Assembly (NCBI GenBank): GCA_937941555.1
Contig: CALDHJ010000526.1
Coordinates: 1-6,497 of the forward strand
Origin: an uncultured Granulosicoccaceae bacterium
GTDB taxonomy: Bacteria; Pseudomonadota; Gammaproteobacteria; CALCKW01
Reading direction: 5' to 3'
Length of the DNA stretch: 6,497 nt
The translations under genes and the position numbers were made by a program. The notes beneath the pieces are model-generated. The model was given only the letters and a program-made list of their open reading frames with translations, was not told the origin of the DNA and did no database searches. Positions within the stretch are counted from its first letter, which is position 1. Each line of letters opens with the position of its first letter. Shown here one piece after another: positions 1-5,707 of this stretch.

Positions 1-1
1 C

Positions 2-619
2 TCTGCAGGCAGCGTTGGAGCCAACACCGAAATGCAGGATCTCAGCTACAGCCTCGGCGCCCTTATCGGCGACCGCATACTCGCGCCCTATACCGAACTC
101 GACTACGAGCGTCTGATGGAGGGCCTCAAGGCCGCCCACCAGAAAGGCGAACTCGACATCGACCTGGCGACGGCCAACACCATCGTTCAGGAGCAGTCAC
201 AGAAAGCGCAGGCTGCTGCCACCGAAGCGGCACGCGAAGCCGGCGTGACATTCCTCGCGGAACAAGCCGCGCGTGATGGCGTCATGGCAACCGACTCCGG
301 GCTGCTGTACGAAGTGAAGAAGGAAGGCGACGGTGCCAAACCGGCGGCTACCGATCAGGTCACGGTTCACTACGAAGGCAAGCTGATCGACGGCACCATC
401 TTCGACAGCTCGATCCAACGTGGAGAGCCGACCAGCTTCGCACTCAACCAGGTTATTCCCGGTTGGACCGAGGGCTTGCAGCTCATGTCTGTGGGCAGCG
501 AGTACACCTTCTACATCCCATCCGACCTCGCCTACGGCGAGCGCGGTGCAGGCGGTCAGATTGGCCCACACCAGGCACTGATTTTCGACGTTACGCTGAT
601 CGCGATCGGCGACTCCTGA
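2..619 (+). CDS. Mip/FklB-like FKBP-type peptidyl-prolyl cis-trans isomerase, probably 5'-truncated by the window edge
   Basis: FKBP isomerases catalyse cis-trans isomerisation of Xaa-Pro bonds and assist protein folding; Mip/FkpA members act in the periplasm. Numbering from the ATG at 32, residues 1-85 form the helical N-terminal dimerisation region (LSYSLGALIG is the usual opening of this family), with a long Ala/Glu/Gln-rich helix near 45-85. The FKBP domain follows at about 87-193, with VHYEGKLIDGTIFDSS (Y114, F124, D125), VIPGWTEGLQLM (141-152), LAYGERGAGG (166-175) and IFDV (184-187). All expected active-site positions are present. The frame is open upstream to base 2 (SAGSVGANTE before the Met), which looks like the mature start of an exported protein, so the real start and signal peptide probably lie outside the window. 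The alternative is a cytoplasmic FklB-like protein of 195 residues from ATG 32, with a GGAG 11 bases upstream. The gene ends with TGA and is followed by a terminator. Family assignment is firm; start and location are not. Confidence 0.93.
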   Translation, partial: SAGSVGANTEMQDLSYSLGALIGDRILAPYTELDYERLMEGLKAAHQKGELDIDLATANTIVQEQSQKAQAAATEAAREAGVTFLAEQAARDGVMATDSGLLYEVKKEGDGAKPAATDQVTVHYEGKLIDGTIFDSSIQRGEPTSFALNQVIPGWTEGLQLMSVGSEYTFYIPSDLAYGERGAGGQIGPHQALIFDVTLIAIGDS

Positions 620-639
620 TAGCGATCGGCCGGTGATGG

Positions 640-658
640 CACCCGCACGCTGCGGGTG
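640..658 (+). other. GC-rich hairpin after the FKBP gene
   Basis: CACCCGCA (640-647) and TGCGGGTG (651-658) form a perfect 8-bp stem with a three-base loop, 21 bases past the FKBP stop codon. Only two T residues follow, so alone it is a poor terminator. It may protect the mRNA 3' end or support the terminator just downstream. Confidence 0.55.
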
Positions 659-667
659 TTCTGCCCG

Positions 668-699
668 AGGCGCCAGCTCTGTGCTGCCGCCTTTTTTTT
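668..699 (+). terminator. Rho-independent terminator of the FKBP gene
   Basis: GGCG (669-672) pairs with CGCC (688-691). After one C-C mismatch, CAGC (674-677) pairs with GCTG (683-686) around a five-base loop. Eight consecutive T residues (692-699) follow directly. This is the clearest intrinsic terminator in the window, and it separates the FKBP gene from upp, so upp should have its own promoter. Confidence 0.75.
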
Positions 700-775
700 G
701 TGACTGAGTACTGCGCAGATACTGCCTGCGCCCGAGCTGCGCGACACAACCGTCAGTGCCCCGGGTCGATCAAGG

Positions 776-804
776 GTGACAGCTCCGCCGCGGCTGATTA
801 CCCT
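776..804 (+). promoter_or_regulatory. Possible sigma70-type promoter of upp
   Basis: GTGACA (776-781, five of six bases of TTGACA) is followed after 17 bases by TACCCT (799-804, only three of six bases of TATAAT). It lies after the FKBP terminator and 28 bases before the upp start codon, the expected place. The -10 match is poor, so this is a weak prediction. GACAG (778-782) and CTGTC (803-807) form an inverted repeat that spans the element. Confidence 0.3.
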
Positions 805-832
805 GTCGTGATACCCAGCCGAGTACGCGACC

Positions 833-1459
833 ATGACCCTGCACGTGATTGACCACCCCCTGATTAAGCACAAGATGGGGCTGATGCGCCAGGACGACAT
901 CAGCATCAAGAGCTTTCGCGATCTCGCTGGGGAAGTCGGCATGCTGCTGACCTACGAAGCGACGCGCAACCTGCCAACGGAAACAACACAGATCAGATGT
1001 TGGTCTGGCGAGGTCAACGTGGAGCGACTGCAGGGTAAAAAGCTCACTGTCGTGCCGATCCTGCGTGCGGGTCTGGGCATGCTGACCGGTTGCCTCGAGG
1101 CCATTCCAAGCGCCCGCGTGTCGGTCGTCGGTCTCTACCGCGATGAAGAGACACTTCAACCCGTACCCTATTTCGAGAAACTGTGCCAGGACGTCGCCGA
1201 ACGCCGTGCACTGGTGCTCGATCCGATGCTCGCTACCGGAGGCACCGCCGTCGCGACCATTGACATGCTCAAGAAAAAGGGCTGTTCAGACATTCGCGCG
1301 CTGTTCCTCGTCGCGGCCCCCGAGGGGGTCGAGGCCATGCAGTCAGCACACCCGGATGTCGACATCTACACCGCCGCACTCGACGAACGTCTCAATGAAA
1401 ACGGCTACATCCTGCCGGGTCTCGGGGACGCCGGAGACAAGATATTCGGCACCCGATAA
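833..1459 (+). CDS. upp: Uracil phosphoribosyltransferase
   Basis: Converts uracil and PRPP to UMP and pyrophosphate in pyrimidine salvage; a cytoplasmic enzyme. The 208-residue product has the full family length and matches E. coli Upp, as I remember it, nearly end to end: [12 protein letters not shown] (8-19), LLTYEAT (38-44), [11 protein letters not shown] (74-84), [17 protein letters not shown] (98-114), the PRPP-binding loop [20 protein letters not shown] (127-146) and the C-terminal uracil-binding segment [17 protein letters not shown] (191-207). No key motif is missing. The ATG at 833 gives an N terminus that aligns with known Upp proteins, although the ribosome binding site is weak (GAG at 821-823). 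The gene stands alone: a terminator precedes it and the next gene is convergent. A uraA-type uracil permease gene, often next to upp, does not follow here. Confidence 0.98.
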   Translation: MTLHVIDHPLIKHKMGLMRQDDISIKSFRDLAGEVGMLLTYEATRNLPTETTQIRCWSGEVNVERLQGKKLTVVPILRAGLGMLTGCLEAIPSARVSVVGLYRDEETLQPVPYFEKLCQDVAERRALVLDPMLATGGTAVATIDMLKKKGCSDIRALFLVAAPEGVEAMQSAHPDVDIYTAALDERLNENGYILPGLGDAGDKIFGTR

Positions 1460-1584
1460 CGGCAAAGCGTGTGTTGACGCACAAAACCCTCAACCGCCGA
1501 GTGCCCAATGGCCATGTCGCGTCAAAGCGCGTAATACTGCACAGAATCGCATCTCGGCTTTGCGCATCATCATCTCCGTCGTCA

Positions 1585-1604
1585 GGCAGTAAGGGGTTGC
1601 TGCC
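1585..1604. other. Intergenic hairpin with GGGG loop
   Basis: GGCAGTAAGGGGTTGCTGCC folds into an eight-pair stem (one T-G wobble) around a four-G loop. It lies 125 bases past the upp stop codon. No T-run follows on either strand, so it is not a classic terminator; it could be the processed 3' end of the upp transcript. A competing short stem, TGCC/GGCA, starts inside its right arm. Confidence 0.4.
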
Positions 1605-1622
1605 AGGCGGCAGGGGCCGCAA

Positions 1623-1699
1623 GCCTGTGGTCAGCGCTCTCGAATACCAACGTCATCGTGACGGTCGTTTGCAGGGTTTTGTGATAGCTGACCACGGGC
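1623..1699. repeat. Imperfect 13-bp inverted repeat with nested hairpin
   Basis: GCCTGTGGTCAGC (1623-1635) is complementary to GCTGACCACGGGC (1687-1699) at 12 of 13 positions; the exception would be a T-G wobble. The 51-base spacer holds a second small hairpin, CGTCA (1651-1655) with TGACG (1659-1663). The whole unit is 77 bases and lies between convergent genes, where REP-like palindromic units and bidirectional terminators are often found. There is no second copy in the window, so a repeat family cannot be shown from here. Confidence 0.45.
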
Positions 1700-1721
1700 G
1701 CCCCCATCCCTCCCGGACCGC

Positions 1722-2417
1722 CTATTCCGATTCGACATCCGATGGCTGAAACCGCGTCGCCACGATCGCAAGCGACCGCGACGCGAAATCGCGCCGCCAC
1801 AGCACATACAGCACCCAAAGCGTCCCGATGAAAAGCCCGATCGGGTGCAGCAGCCAGAGAAAACACGCCAGCGCAAAGAAGTAGCCGCGCAAGCCGTTGT
1901 TGAAATGCTCGGCGGCAAGCATGTGCAGTTGGGCAAGCTGCTCGATACGCGTCGACTGCGAGGGATCGTCTCCCTCGGGCATCGCACCCATCAACACCGC
2001 GCAGTAGTTGAACAGCCGGTAACTCCACATCAGCTTGAAAAACGCAAACGCGAACACGCCGGCAACGAGCACCACTTTGAAGCGCCAGTCGACGCCAGCC
2101 GACTCCGGGACATAGGCCGCCGCAGACAGCGTAAATGTCACCTCGCTGCCGTAGCCCAGCATCGCTGTCATCGCCCCGATCATGAGCACCGCGGTCGAAG
2201 CAAGGAAACCGACGCCCTGCATCAATGCTGACTGTATCTGAGAGTCGAATATCCGCACGTCTCGCGTGGCCATGGTGGTTATCCAATCACGTCGGACCTC
2301 GTCCATTCGCGCGGCGATGCTGAGGTGCTGAAAGCGCCGATCTGCGATCCACACATAGCCCAACCAGCCCGCAACGAAGGCGGTCAGTCCGATGACATCG
2401 TAGGCATTGAAATCCAT
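1722..2417 (-). CDS. DUF599 family multi-pass inner-membrane protein
   Basis: The function of this family is not known. The product from the chosen start is 231 residues, with four evident hydrophobic segments at about 7-25, 64-88, 113-133 and 169-197, consistent with an inner-membrane protein. Features I associate with DUF599 are an N-terminal segment ending WLGYVWIADRR, a basic helix with MDEVRRDWITTM (38-49), a run like QGVGFLASTAVLMIGAM (67-83), and the signature FKLMWSYRLFNYCAVLMGA (127-145) before an acidic loop. HMLAAEHFNNGLRGYFF (155-171) is also typical. I chose the ATG at 2417, preceded by GGGGAA (2421-2426), over an in-frame GTG at 2435 that would add six residues; the spacing is short, so the choice is moderate. 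The gene is divergent from the HAD gene and convergent with upp, and appears to be transcribed alone. Confidence 0.85.
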   Translation of the reverse strand: MDFNAYDVIGLTAFVAGWLGYVWIADRRFQHLSIAARMDEVRRDWITTMATRDVRIFDSQIQSALMQGVGFLASTAVLMIGAMTAMLGYGSEVTFTLSAAAYVPESAGVDWRFKVVLVAGVFAFAFFKLMWSYRLFNYCAVLMGAMPEGDDPSQSTRIEQLAQLHMLAAEHFNNGLRGYFFALACFLWLLHPIGLFIGTLWVLYVLWRRDFASRSLAIVATRFQPSDVESE

Positions 2418-2548
2418 CAGTTCCCCAAAACACACGTTCCGTCCGGCACATCATCGCACCGCCTGTCAGCCGCCGGCTCAACACAAGCAACCTGCTCACC
2501 CTAAGGTTATAGTCAAGACCCATCCATTGCTCTCAAAGGCCACAGACG
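2418..2548. promoter_or_regulatory. Divergent promoter region for the DUF599 and HAD genes
   Basis: This 131-base gap must contain the promoters of both diverging genes. On the plus strand TATAGT (2508-2513) is a good -10 element, 35 bases before the HAD start codon, but no clear -35 hexamer lies 16-18 bases upstream. On the minus strand TTGAGC is followed after 17 bases by TGCGAT, a weak pair. AAGG at 2536-2539, nine bases before GTG 2549, is the probable ribosome binding site of the HAD gene. Confidence 0.4.
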
Positions 2549-3256
2549 GTGCGCATCAAGACCCCCCGATTTGACGTCAAGGCGGTGTCCTTCGATCTCG
2601 ACGATACCCTGTGGCCAGTGCAGCCCATTCTGTCCGCAGCCGAGGATCGCCTGTACGCTCTGCTTGAAACGGACTACCCAGCCATTACAGCGACCTGTGA
2701 TCAGGCGAGCCTGCAGGCACGGCGCATGGCATTTTTCCGCCCGCGCACCGAACTCCACCACGACCTCACGCGTTTGCGACAGCTCTACTTTCAGGATCTG
2801 CTCGCGGAATTCGGCTACACAAGCGGAGCCGACACGCTACTCGATCACTTCCTCACCTGGCGAAACGATGTCACCCCCTACCCCGGGTGCGTAGACTTCC
2901 TCACCCAACTCGCCGAACGTTTTCCGCTGGTAGCGTGTACCAATGGCAATGCAGACGTCTTCAAAACGCCACTTGCGCCGTTTTTCACGGCCAGCGTGCG
3001 TTCAGAGGAAGCCGGCGTCGCAAAGCCCGATCCCCATATCTTCAAACTCACCTGTCAGGCTGCGTCCGTGCGAGCAGCCGATCTGGCGCACGTGGGTGAC
3101 AACACCGTGACCGATGTGATCGGCAGCCAGCAGTTCGGCTGCCACGGTGTCTGGTACAACCCGGACGGGCTCGACTGGCCGCACCCCAATGAGCCCGCGC
3201 CGCACGCAAACGTCGCCAATTACGAGGAGCTCCTCGCTCTACTGTTGAAAGATTGA
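2549..3256 (+). CDS. HAD-superfamily phosphatase, YigB-like
   Basis: A cytoplasmic Mg-dependent phosphatase of the haloacid dehalogenase superfamily. The 235-residue product has all four HAD motifs: motif I FDLDDTLW with nucleophile D16 and acid/base D18, motif II VACTNGN with T131, motif III K159 in VAKPDPHIF, and motif IV HVGDNTVTDVIGSQQFGC with D184 and D189. A helical cap lies between motifs I and II (about 25-110). The cap segment ELHHDLTRLRQLYF, the TNGNAD motif and the overall length resemble E. coli YigB, which removes the phosphate from 5-amino-6-(5-phosphoribitylamino)uracil in riboflavin synthesis. HAD substrates are hard to predict, so that role is only a suggestion. The start is GTG 2549, with AAGG nine bases upstream; no better ATG is near. 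The usual enterobacterial neighbours (dapF, xerC) are absent. A hairpin follows the stop codon. Confidence 0.92.
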   Translation: MRIKTPRFDVKAVSFDLDDTLWPVQPILSAAEDRLYALLETDYPAITATCDQASLQARRMAFFRPRTELHHDLTRLRQLYFQDLLAEFGYTSGADTLLDHFLTWRNDVTPYPGCVDFLTQLAERFPLVACTNGNADVFKTPLAPFFTASVRSEEAGVAKPDPHIFKLTCQAASVRAADLAHVGDNTVTDVIGSQQFGCHGVWYNPDGLDWPHPNEPAPHANVANYEELLALLLKD

Positions 3257-3272
3257 ATTCTTCGCAATAACG

Positions 3273-3296
3273 CGCCGCAAAGCTTTCAATGCGGCG
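3273..3296. repeat. Perfect 7-bp inverted repeat between the HAD and methyltransferase genes
   Basis: CGCCGCA (3273-3279) and TGCGGCG (3290-3296) are perfect inverted repeats with a ten-base AT-rich spacer. No T-run follows, so it is a weak candidate for a terminator of the HAD gene. It lies just upstream of the best -10 element for the methyltransferase gene, where the -35 box would be, so it could instead be an operator. Confidence 0.45.
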
Positions 3297-3312
3297 TACA
3301 AGAACTCGCGCC

Positions 3313-3318
3313 TACAAT
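3313..3318 (+). promoter_or_regulatory. Possible -10 element of the methyltransferase promoter
   Basis: TACAAT matches five of six bases of TATAAT and lies 30 bases before the preferred GTG start at 3349. The -35 position (3290-3295, TGCGGC) is a poor match and overlaps the right arm of the inverted repeat, as might be expected of an activator-dependent promoter. A transcript from here could not use the upstream ATG at 3289. Confidence 0.35.
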
Positions 3319-3348
3319 CGGGTATCTCCCGATGGGGCTCACCACACT

Positions 3349-4395
3349 GTGTCCAATACCTTCACACACCTGCTGGAAACGCGGCCCGTGTTACTCGCCG
3401 ACGGGGCGACTGGCACCAACCTCTTCGCGATGGGCCTGCAAAGTGGCGATGCACCAGAACTCTGGAACGCGACGCACCCTGAACGCATCAGCCGCCACTA
3501 CCGGGCATTCATTGACGCTGGATCGGACGTCGTCCTGACCAACACCTTCGGTGGAAACCGGTCCCGGCTCGCGCTGCACAAAGCCGAATCACAGGTCAGA
3601 GAACTGAATGTGGCAGCCGTGCGGTTGCTCCGACACGAGGTTGAAGACAGCGGTCGCCAAGTCGCGATAGCGGGTTCGATCGGACCAACGGGTGACATTC
3701 TCGAGCCGAGTGGTCCTCGCACCATCGATGAAGCCACCGAGATCTTCAGTGAACAGGCACATGCGCTGGCCGACGGGGGTGCCGACGTACTCTGGCTCGA
3801 GACCTTGTCATCTCGCGAGGAATGCATTGCGGGCGTGCGGGCCGCTGCGGAGACAACACTCCCAATCGTTGTGACAATGAGCTTTGACACCAACGGACGG
3901 ACCATGATGGGACTGACACCGGAGGATGTGCTTGCCCTGCAGGACGAACTCGAGCGCAAGCCTGTCGCCTGGGGTGGCAACTGCGGGCTGGGCGCGTCGG
4001 AAGTGGTGGCGGCACTGCTCAATGTGCGGGCACAAAATCCGAGCGCAACCTCCGAACCGTTGGTCGCGAAAGCCAACTGCGGTATTCCGCAGTACGAAGA
4101 TGGCAAGATTGTCTACTCGGGCACGCCAGAGCTCATGGCGCGGTACACGGAACTTGCCATCGACGCGGGCGCCCGCATCGTTGGCGGCTGCTGTGGTACG
4201 ACACCCGACCACATTCGCATGATGCGCGATGTCATCAACAACCACACAGCCGGTGCGCCCCCTTCACTTGAATCCGTGGAGCGCGAATTGGGCGAATTGA
4301 CGAAGGGAACGCGCGCACTGAACAGCGGTGCACCCGCAGCGCAACCCGTTCGCACCGGCAGACGCCGGCCGGCTCGCCGACGCGCTCCAGACTGA
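3349..4395 (+). CDS. Betaine-homocysteine S-methyltransferase-like protein (homocysteine S-methyltransferase family)
   Basis: Transfers a methyl group to homocysteine, giving methionine; the likely donor is glycine betaine, yielding dimethylglycine. The 348-residue product is one complete homocysteine-binding barrel: LLADGATGTNLFAMGL (15-30), ELWN (37-40), LTNTFGGN (63-70), IAGSIGPTGDILEP (107-120), WLETLSSREE (149-158), TMSFDTNGRTMMGLTPED (176-193), then zinc-binding Cys212 in GGNCGLGASE and Cys281-Cys282 in GGCCGTTPDH. The line of motifs and the PSLES segment after the barrel fit the bacterial betaine-using branch, as recalled from alphaproteobacterial proteins, better than MmuM or MetH; there are no folate or cobalamin domains. 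I prefer GTG 3349 because the resulting MSNTFTHLLETRP fits the family start. An ATG at 3289 would add 20 residues, but it lies inside an inverted repeat and upstream of the likely promoter. The last 15 residues or so are Arg-rich (GRRRPARRR), which is unusual. The nearby sox genes support a role in betaine breakdown. The donor is inferred, the family is sure. Confidence 0.93.
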   Translation: MSNTFTHLLETRPVLLADGATGTNLFAMGLQSGDAPELWNATHPERISRHYRAFIDAGSDVVLTNTFGGNRSRLALHKAESQVRELNVAAVRLLRHEVEDSGRQVAIAGSIGPTGDILEPSGPRTIDEATEIFSEQAHALADGGADVLWLETLSSREECIAGVRAAAETTLPIVVTMSFDTNGRTMMGLTPEDVLALQDELERKPVAWGGNCGLGASEVVAALLNVRAQNPSATSEPLVAKANCGIPQYEDGKIVYSGTPELMARYTELAIDAGARIVGGCCGTTPDHIRMMRDVINNHTAGAPPSLESVERELGELTKGTRALNSGAPAAQPVRTGRRRPARRRAPD

Positions 4396-4412
4396 TCACT
4401 GCTACCTCAGCG

Positions 4413-4426
4413 AATCCGATCGGGTT
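4413..4426. other. Palindrome in the 41-base convergent gap
   Basis: AATCCGATCGGGTT is a near-perfect palindrome (CCGATCGG core) flanked by weakly complementary CTCAGCG (4406-4412) and CGCTTAG (4434-4440). It lies between the stop codons of the methyltransferase gene and the exported-protein gene. It may serve as a shared transcription stop, but there is no T-run and the loop of the inner stem would be very small. Confidence 0.3.
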
Positions 4427-4436
4427 AGAGAGACGC

Positions 4437-5657
4437 TTAGCGCAAGCGGTATCGTAGTGATGTGCTGAGGCGTCCCTTTACACCTGAAACCGCGTCCTCA
4501 TCACTGCGAGAGAGGATCAGGGCAAGGTCGAATTCGAGTGTGTTGCTGATGTCGTAGACGAAGCCGCTGGACAGCGTGTCGTCGCGATTGCCTTCCTGGC
4601 GAATGTGGCTCCAGTTGTTGACCCAGTCCACGACATCCGACATCTCGTAGGTGTAGATCAACTGGTTTCGGAACGTGCCTGTGCCGCTCCTTTCGAGTGA
4701 CCGACTGAAGCTTGCGTCTTCAATCAATTGCGCCCGATACCCGAAGGGTTTGGCAAATCTGAAATTGAGGTTGATCGCGGGCTCACCCTCGTTGCCAGCG
4801 GGGTCGGAGATGACATATCCGATGCCGATTCGAGCAACGAGACCGTGCTCGCGGGTGTTGATGTTCTCGCGGATCAGCACCTCATCCATCTTGATCACAC
4901 CGAGCGCACCCAGCCCGGTGCCACCAATCAGACCGGCACCAATCAACGTCTCTTCAATCTGATCGAACCAGGCTTCGCGAAAACCGTCATCACCGAAATT
5001 CGCACGGTACTCCGGCTCGCGATTGATGGTCTGGGCCAGGTGAAGCAACACGACATCTGATGGGTAGATCGTGAGCAGACTGTAGTCCTGAAGGACGGAT
5101 ACCAGCCGCAACGCCTTGGCAAGTGCAGTCGCGTTGATCGCTCGACCGAAACCGATGCCCCCTTGCACAAAGGCATAAGGGTCGTTGCCGGGCGAGTCAT
5201 CGCGGAATTCTCCACCAGTGAACCAGAACTGATTCGGGTAGCGCTCGCGGTAGTTGTCGTAGCGCCCGACCGCACGGCTCGCAATGTTGTCGGTGCTGCG
5301 CGCGCCGCGCTCATCGCCACGTGACAGCGATCCGGTGGCGCTCGCCTCGAGACTCCAGACAAGCGGAAGTGTGCTGAAAACACGGCGGTAATTTGCGTTG
5401 AGCGTCAGGTCATAGCTTCCCTGAAAATCCTCTCGCGCGAGACTCGCACCAGCGTCAATTTCCGCCTGAGTCAGGCTCTGGTTGGCCTGCTCGGCATTGA
5501 ACGCCGTGTTGTTGGCAGCGAACTGGCCGGTCACATAGGCCTCGTCCCACTGGCTGTTCGGGTCGACGTAATCTTCAAAGGTGATGGCGTGCAACGCCGG
5601 CGTCAACAGACACGCGGTCGCCATCAACAGATTTCGCACTGTCACTGACACCGACAC
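4437..5657 (-). CDS. Exported beta-rich protein of unknown function, probably outer membrane
   Basis: I do not recognise this 406-residue protein. Residues 1-24 are a plausible Sec signal peptide (R8, hydrophobic LLMATACLLTPAL, cleavage after LHA). Residues 25-75 are polar, rich in Asn, Gln, Ala and Glu. Alternating strand patterns follow at about 81-94 and 99-112. The middle is different: 172-240 looks helical (ATALAKALRLVSVLQDYSLL; FREAWFDQIEETLIGAG), with a Gly-rich stretch at 239-253. Further strands lie at about 271-284, 294-312, 329-338, 363-383 and 394-406, ending LSTSLRYRLR, roughly like an outer-membrane barrel end but without a terminal Phe or Trp. Cys16 is not in a convincing lipobox. 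The start is GTG 5657, supported by GAGGAG eight bases upstream. It is downstream of soxG, with about 100 bases and its own predicted promoter between. Reality as a gene is secure; localisation is inferred and function unknown. Confidence 0.85.
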   Translation of the reverse strand: MSVSVTVRNLLMATACLLTPALHAITFEDYVDPNSQWDEAYVTGQFAANNTAFNAEQANQSLTQAEIDAGASLAREDFQGSYDLTLNANYRRVFSTLPLVWSLEASATGSLSRGDERGARSTDNIASRAVGRYDNYRERYPNQFWFTGGEFRDDSPGNDPYAFVQGGIGFGRAINATALAKALRLVSVLQDYSLLTIYPSDVVLLHLAQTINREPEYRANFGDDGFREAWFDQIEETLIGAGLIGGTGLGALGVIKMDEVLIRENINTREHGLVARIGIGYVISDPAGNEGEPAINLNFRFAKPFGYRAQLIEDASFSRSLERSGTGTFRNQLIYTYEMSDVVDWVNNWSHIRQEGNRDDTLSSGFVYDISNTLEFDLALILSRSDEDAVSGVKGRLSTSLRYRLR

Positions 5658-5665
5658 TGGCCAGG

Positions 5666-5671
5666 CTCCTC
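5666..5671 (-). promoter_or_regulatory. Strong ribosome binding site of the exported-protein gene
   Basis: GAGGAG on the minus strand lies eight bases before GTG 5657, ideal spacing. This decides the start among four in-frame GTG codons (5657, 5651, 5645 and 5639) and an ATG at 5624. It is the best Shine-Dalgarno sequence in the window. Confidence 0.7.
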
Positions 5672-5683
5672 AAGGGTTGGGAT

Positions 5684-5702
5684 GCTGCGCCGCAGGCGCA
5701 GC
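5684..5702 (-). other. Perfect 8-bp hairpin in the 5' leader of the exported-protein gene
   Basis: GCTGCGCC (5684-5691) and GGCGCAGC (5695-5702) form a perfect GC-rich stem around a three-base loop. On the minus strand it starts close to the transcription start predicted from the -10 element and ends 12 bases before the GAGGAG ribosome binding site. A stem at the very 5' end of a leader can protect mRNA from decay, as known for ompA. It could also be the end of the sox transcript, but no T-run follows. Confidence 0.55.
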
Positions 5703-5707
5703 CCCGT

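Larger units (their letters stand above)
1460..1721. other. Convergent intergenic gap with no convincing gene
   Basis: This 262-base stretch separates the stop codons of upp and of the DUF599 gene, which face each other. Reading frames on both strands are short or run into the DUF599 gene. Their translations are rich in Arg, Ser and Pro and look like no protein family I know. The gap contains a 20-base hairpin (1585-1604) and a long-range inverted repeat (1623-1699), described separately. No hairpin followed by a T-run is visible for either gene, so transcription may end here through Rho or through these structures. Confidence 0.6.

Noticed and set aside
1471..1749. Possible small plus-strand gene after upp (92 codons)
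   Set aside because: The composition is Arg/Ser-rich and unlike a known protein, there is no good ribosome binding site, and it runs into the 3' end of the DUF599 gene on the other strand.
1582..2286. A 234-codon minus-strand reading frame overlapping the DUF599 gene in another frame
   Set aside because: The translation is rich in Arg, Ala and Cys and lacks recognisable motifs, while the overlapping frame encodes a coherent four-helix membrane protein. Long shadow frames are common at this GC content.
3289..3348. Upstream ATG start for the methyltransferase, adding 20 residues
   Set aside because: The extra residues (MRRTRTRAYN onward) are unlike the family N terminus, the ATG overlaps an inverted repeat, and it lies upstream of the likely -10 element. 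It cannot be fully excluded.
3257..3348. SAM or SAH riboswitch upstream of the methyltransferase gene
   Set aside because: Such elements are known near methionine-cycle genes, but this 92-base gap shows only one simple inverted repeat. I can see no consensus core or pseudoknot.
3498..4106. A 202-codon minus-strand reading frame opposite the methyltransferase gene
   Set aside because: Its Ser/Pro/Ala-rich translation has no domain, and it lies entirely opposite a conserved barrel with intact zinc ligands.
5610..5657. Lipoprotein signal in the exported protein (Cys16)
   Set aside because: ATAC is a poor lipobox, the hydrophobic stretch before Cys16 is only about seven residues, and a better signal peptidase I site follows LHA at residue 24.
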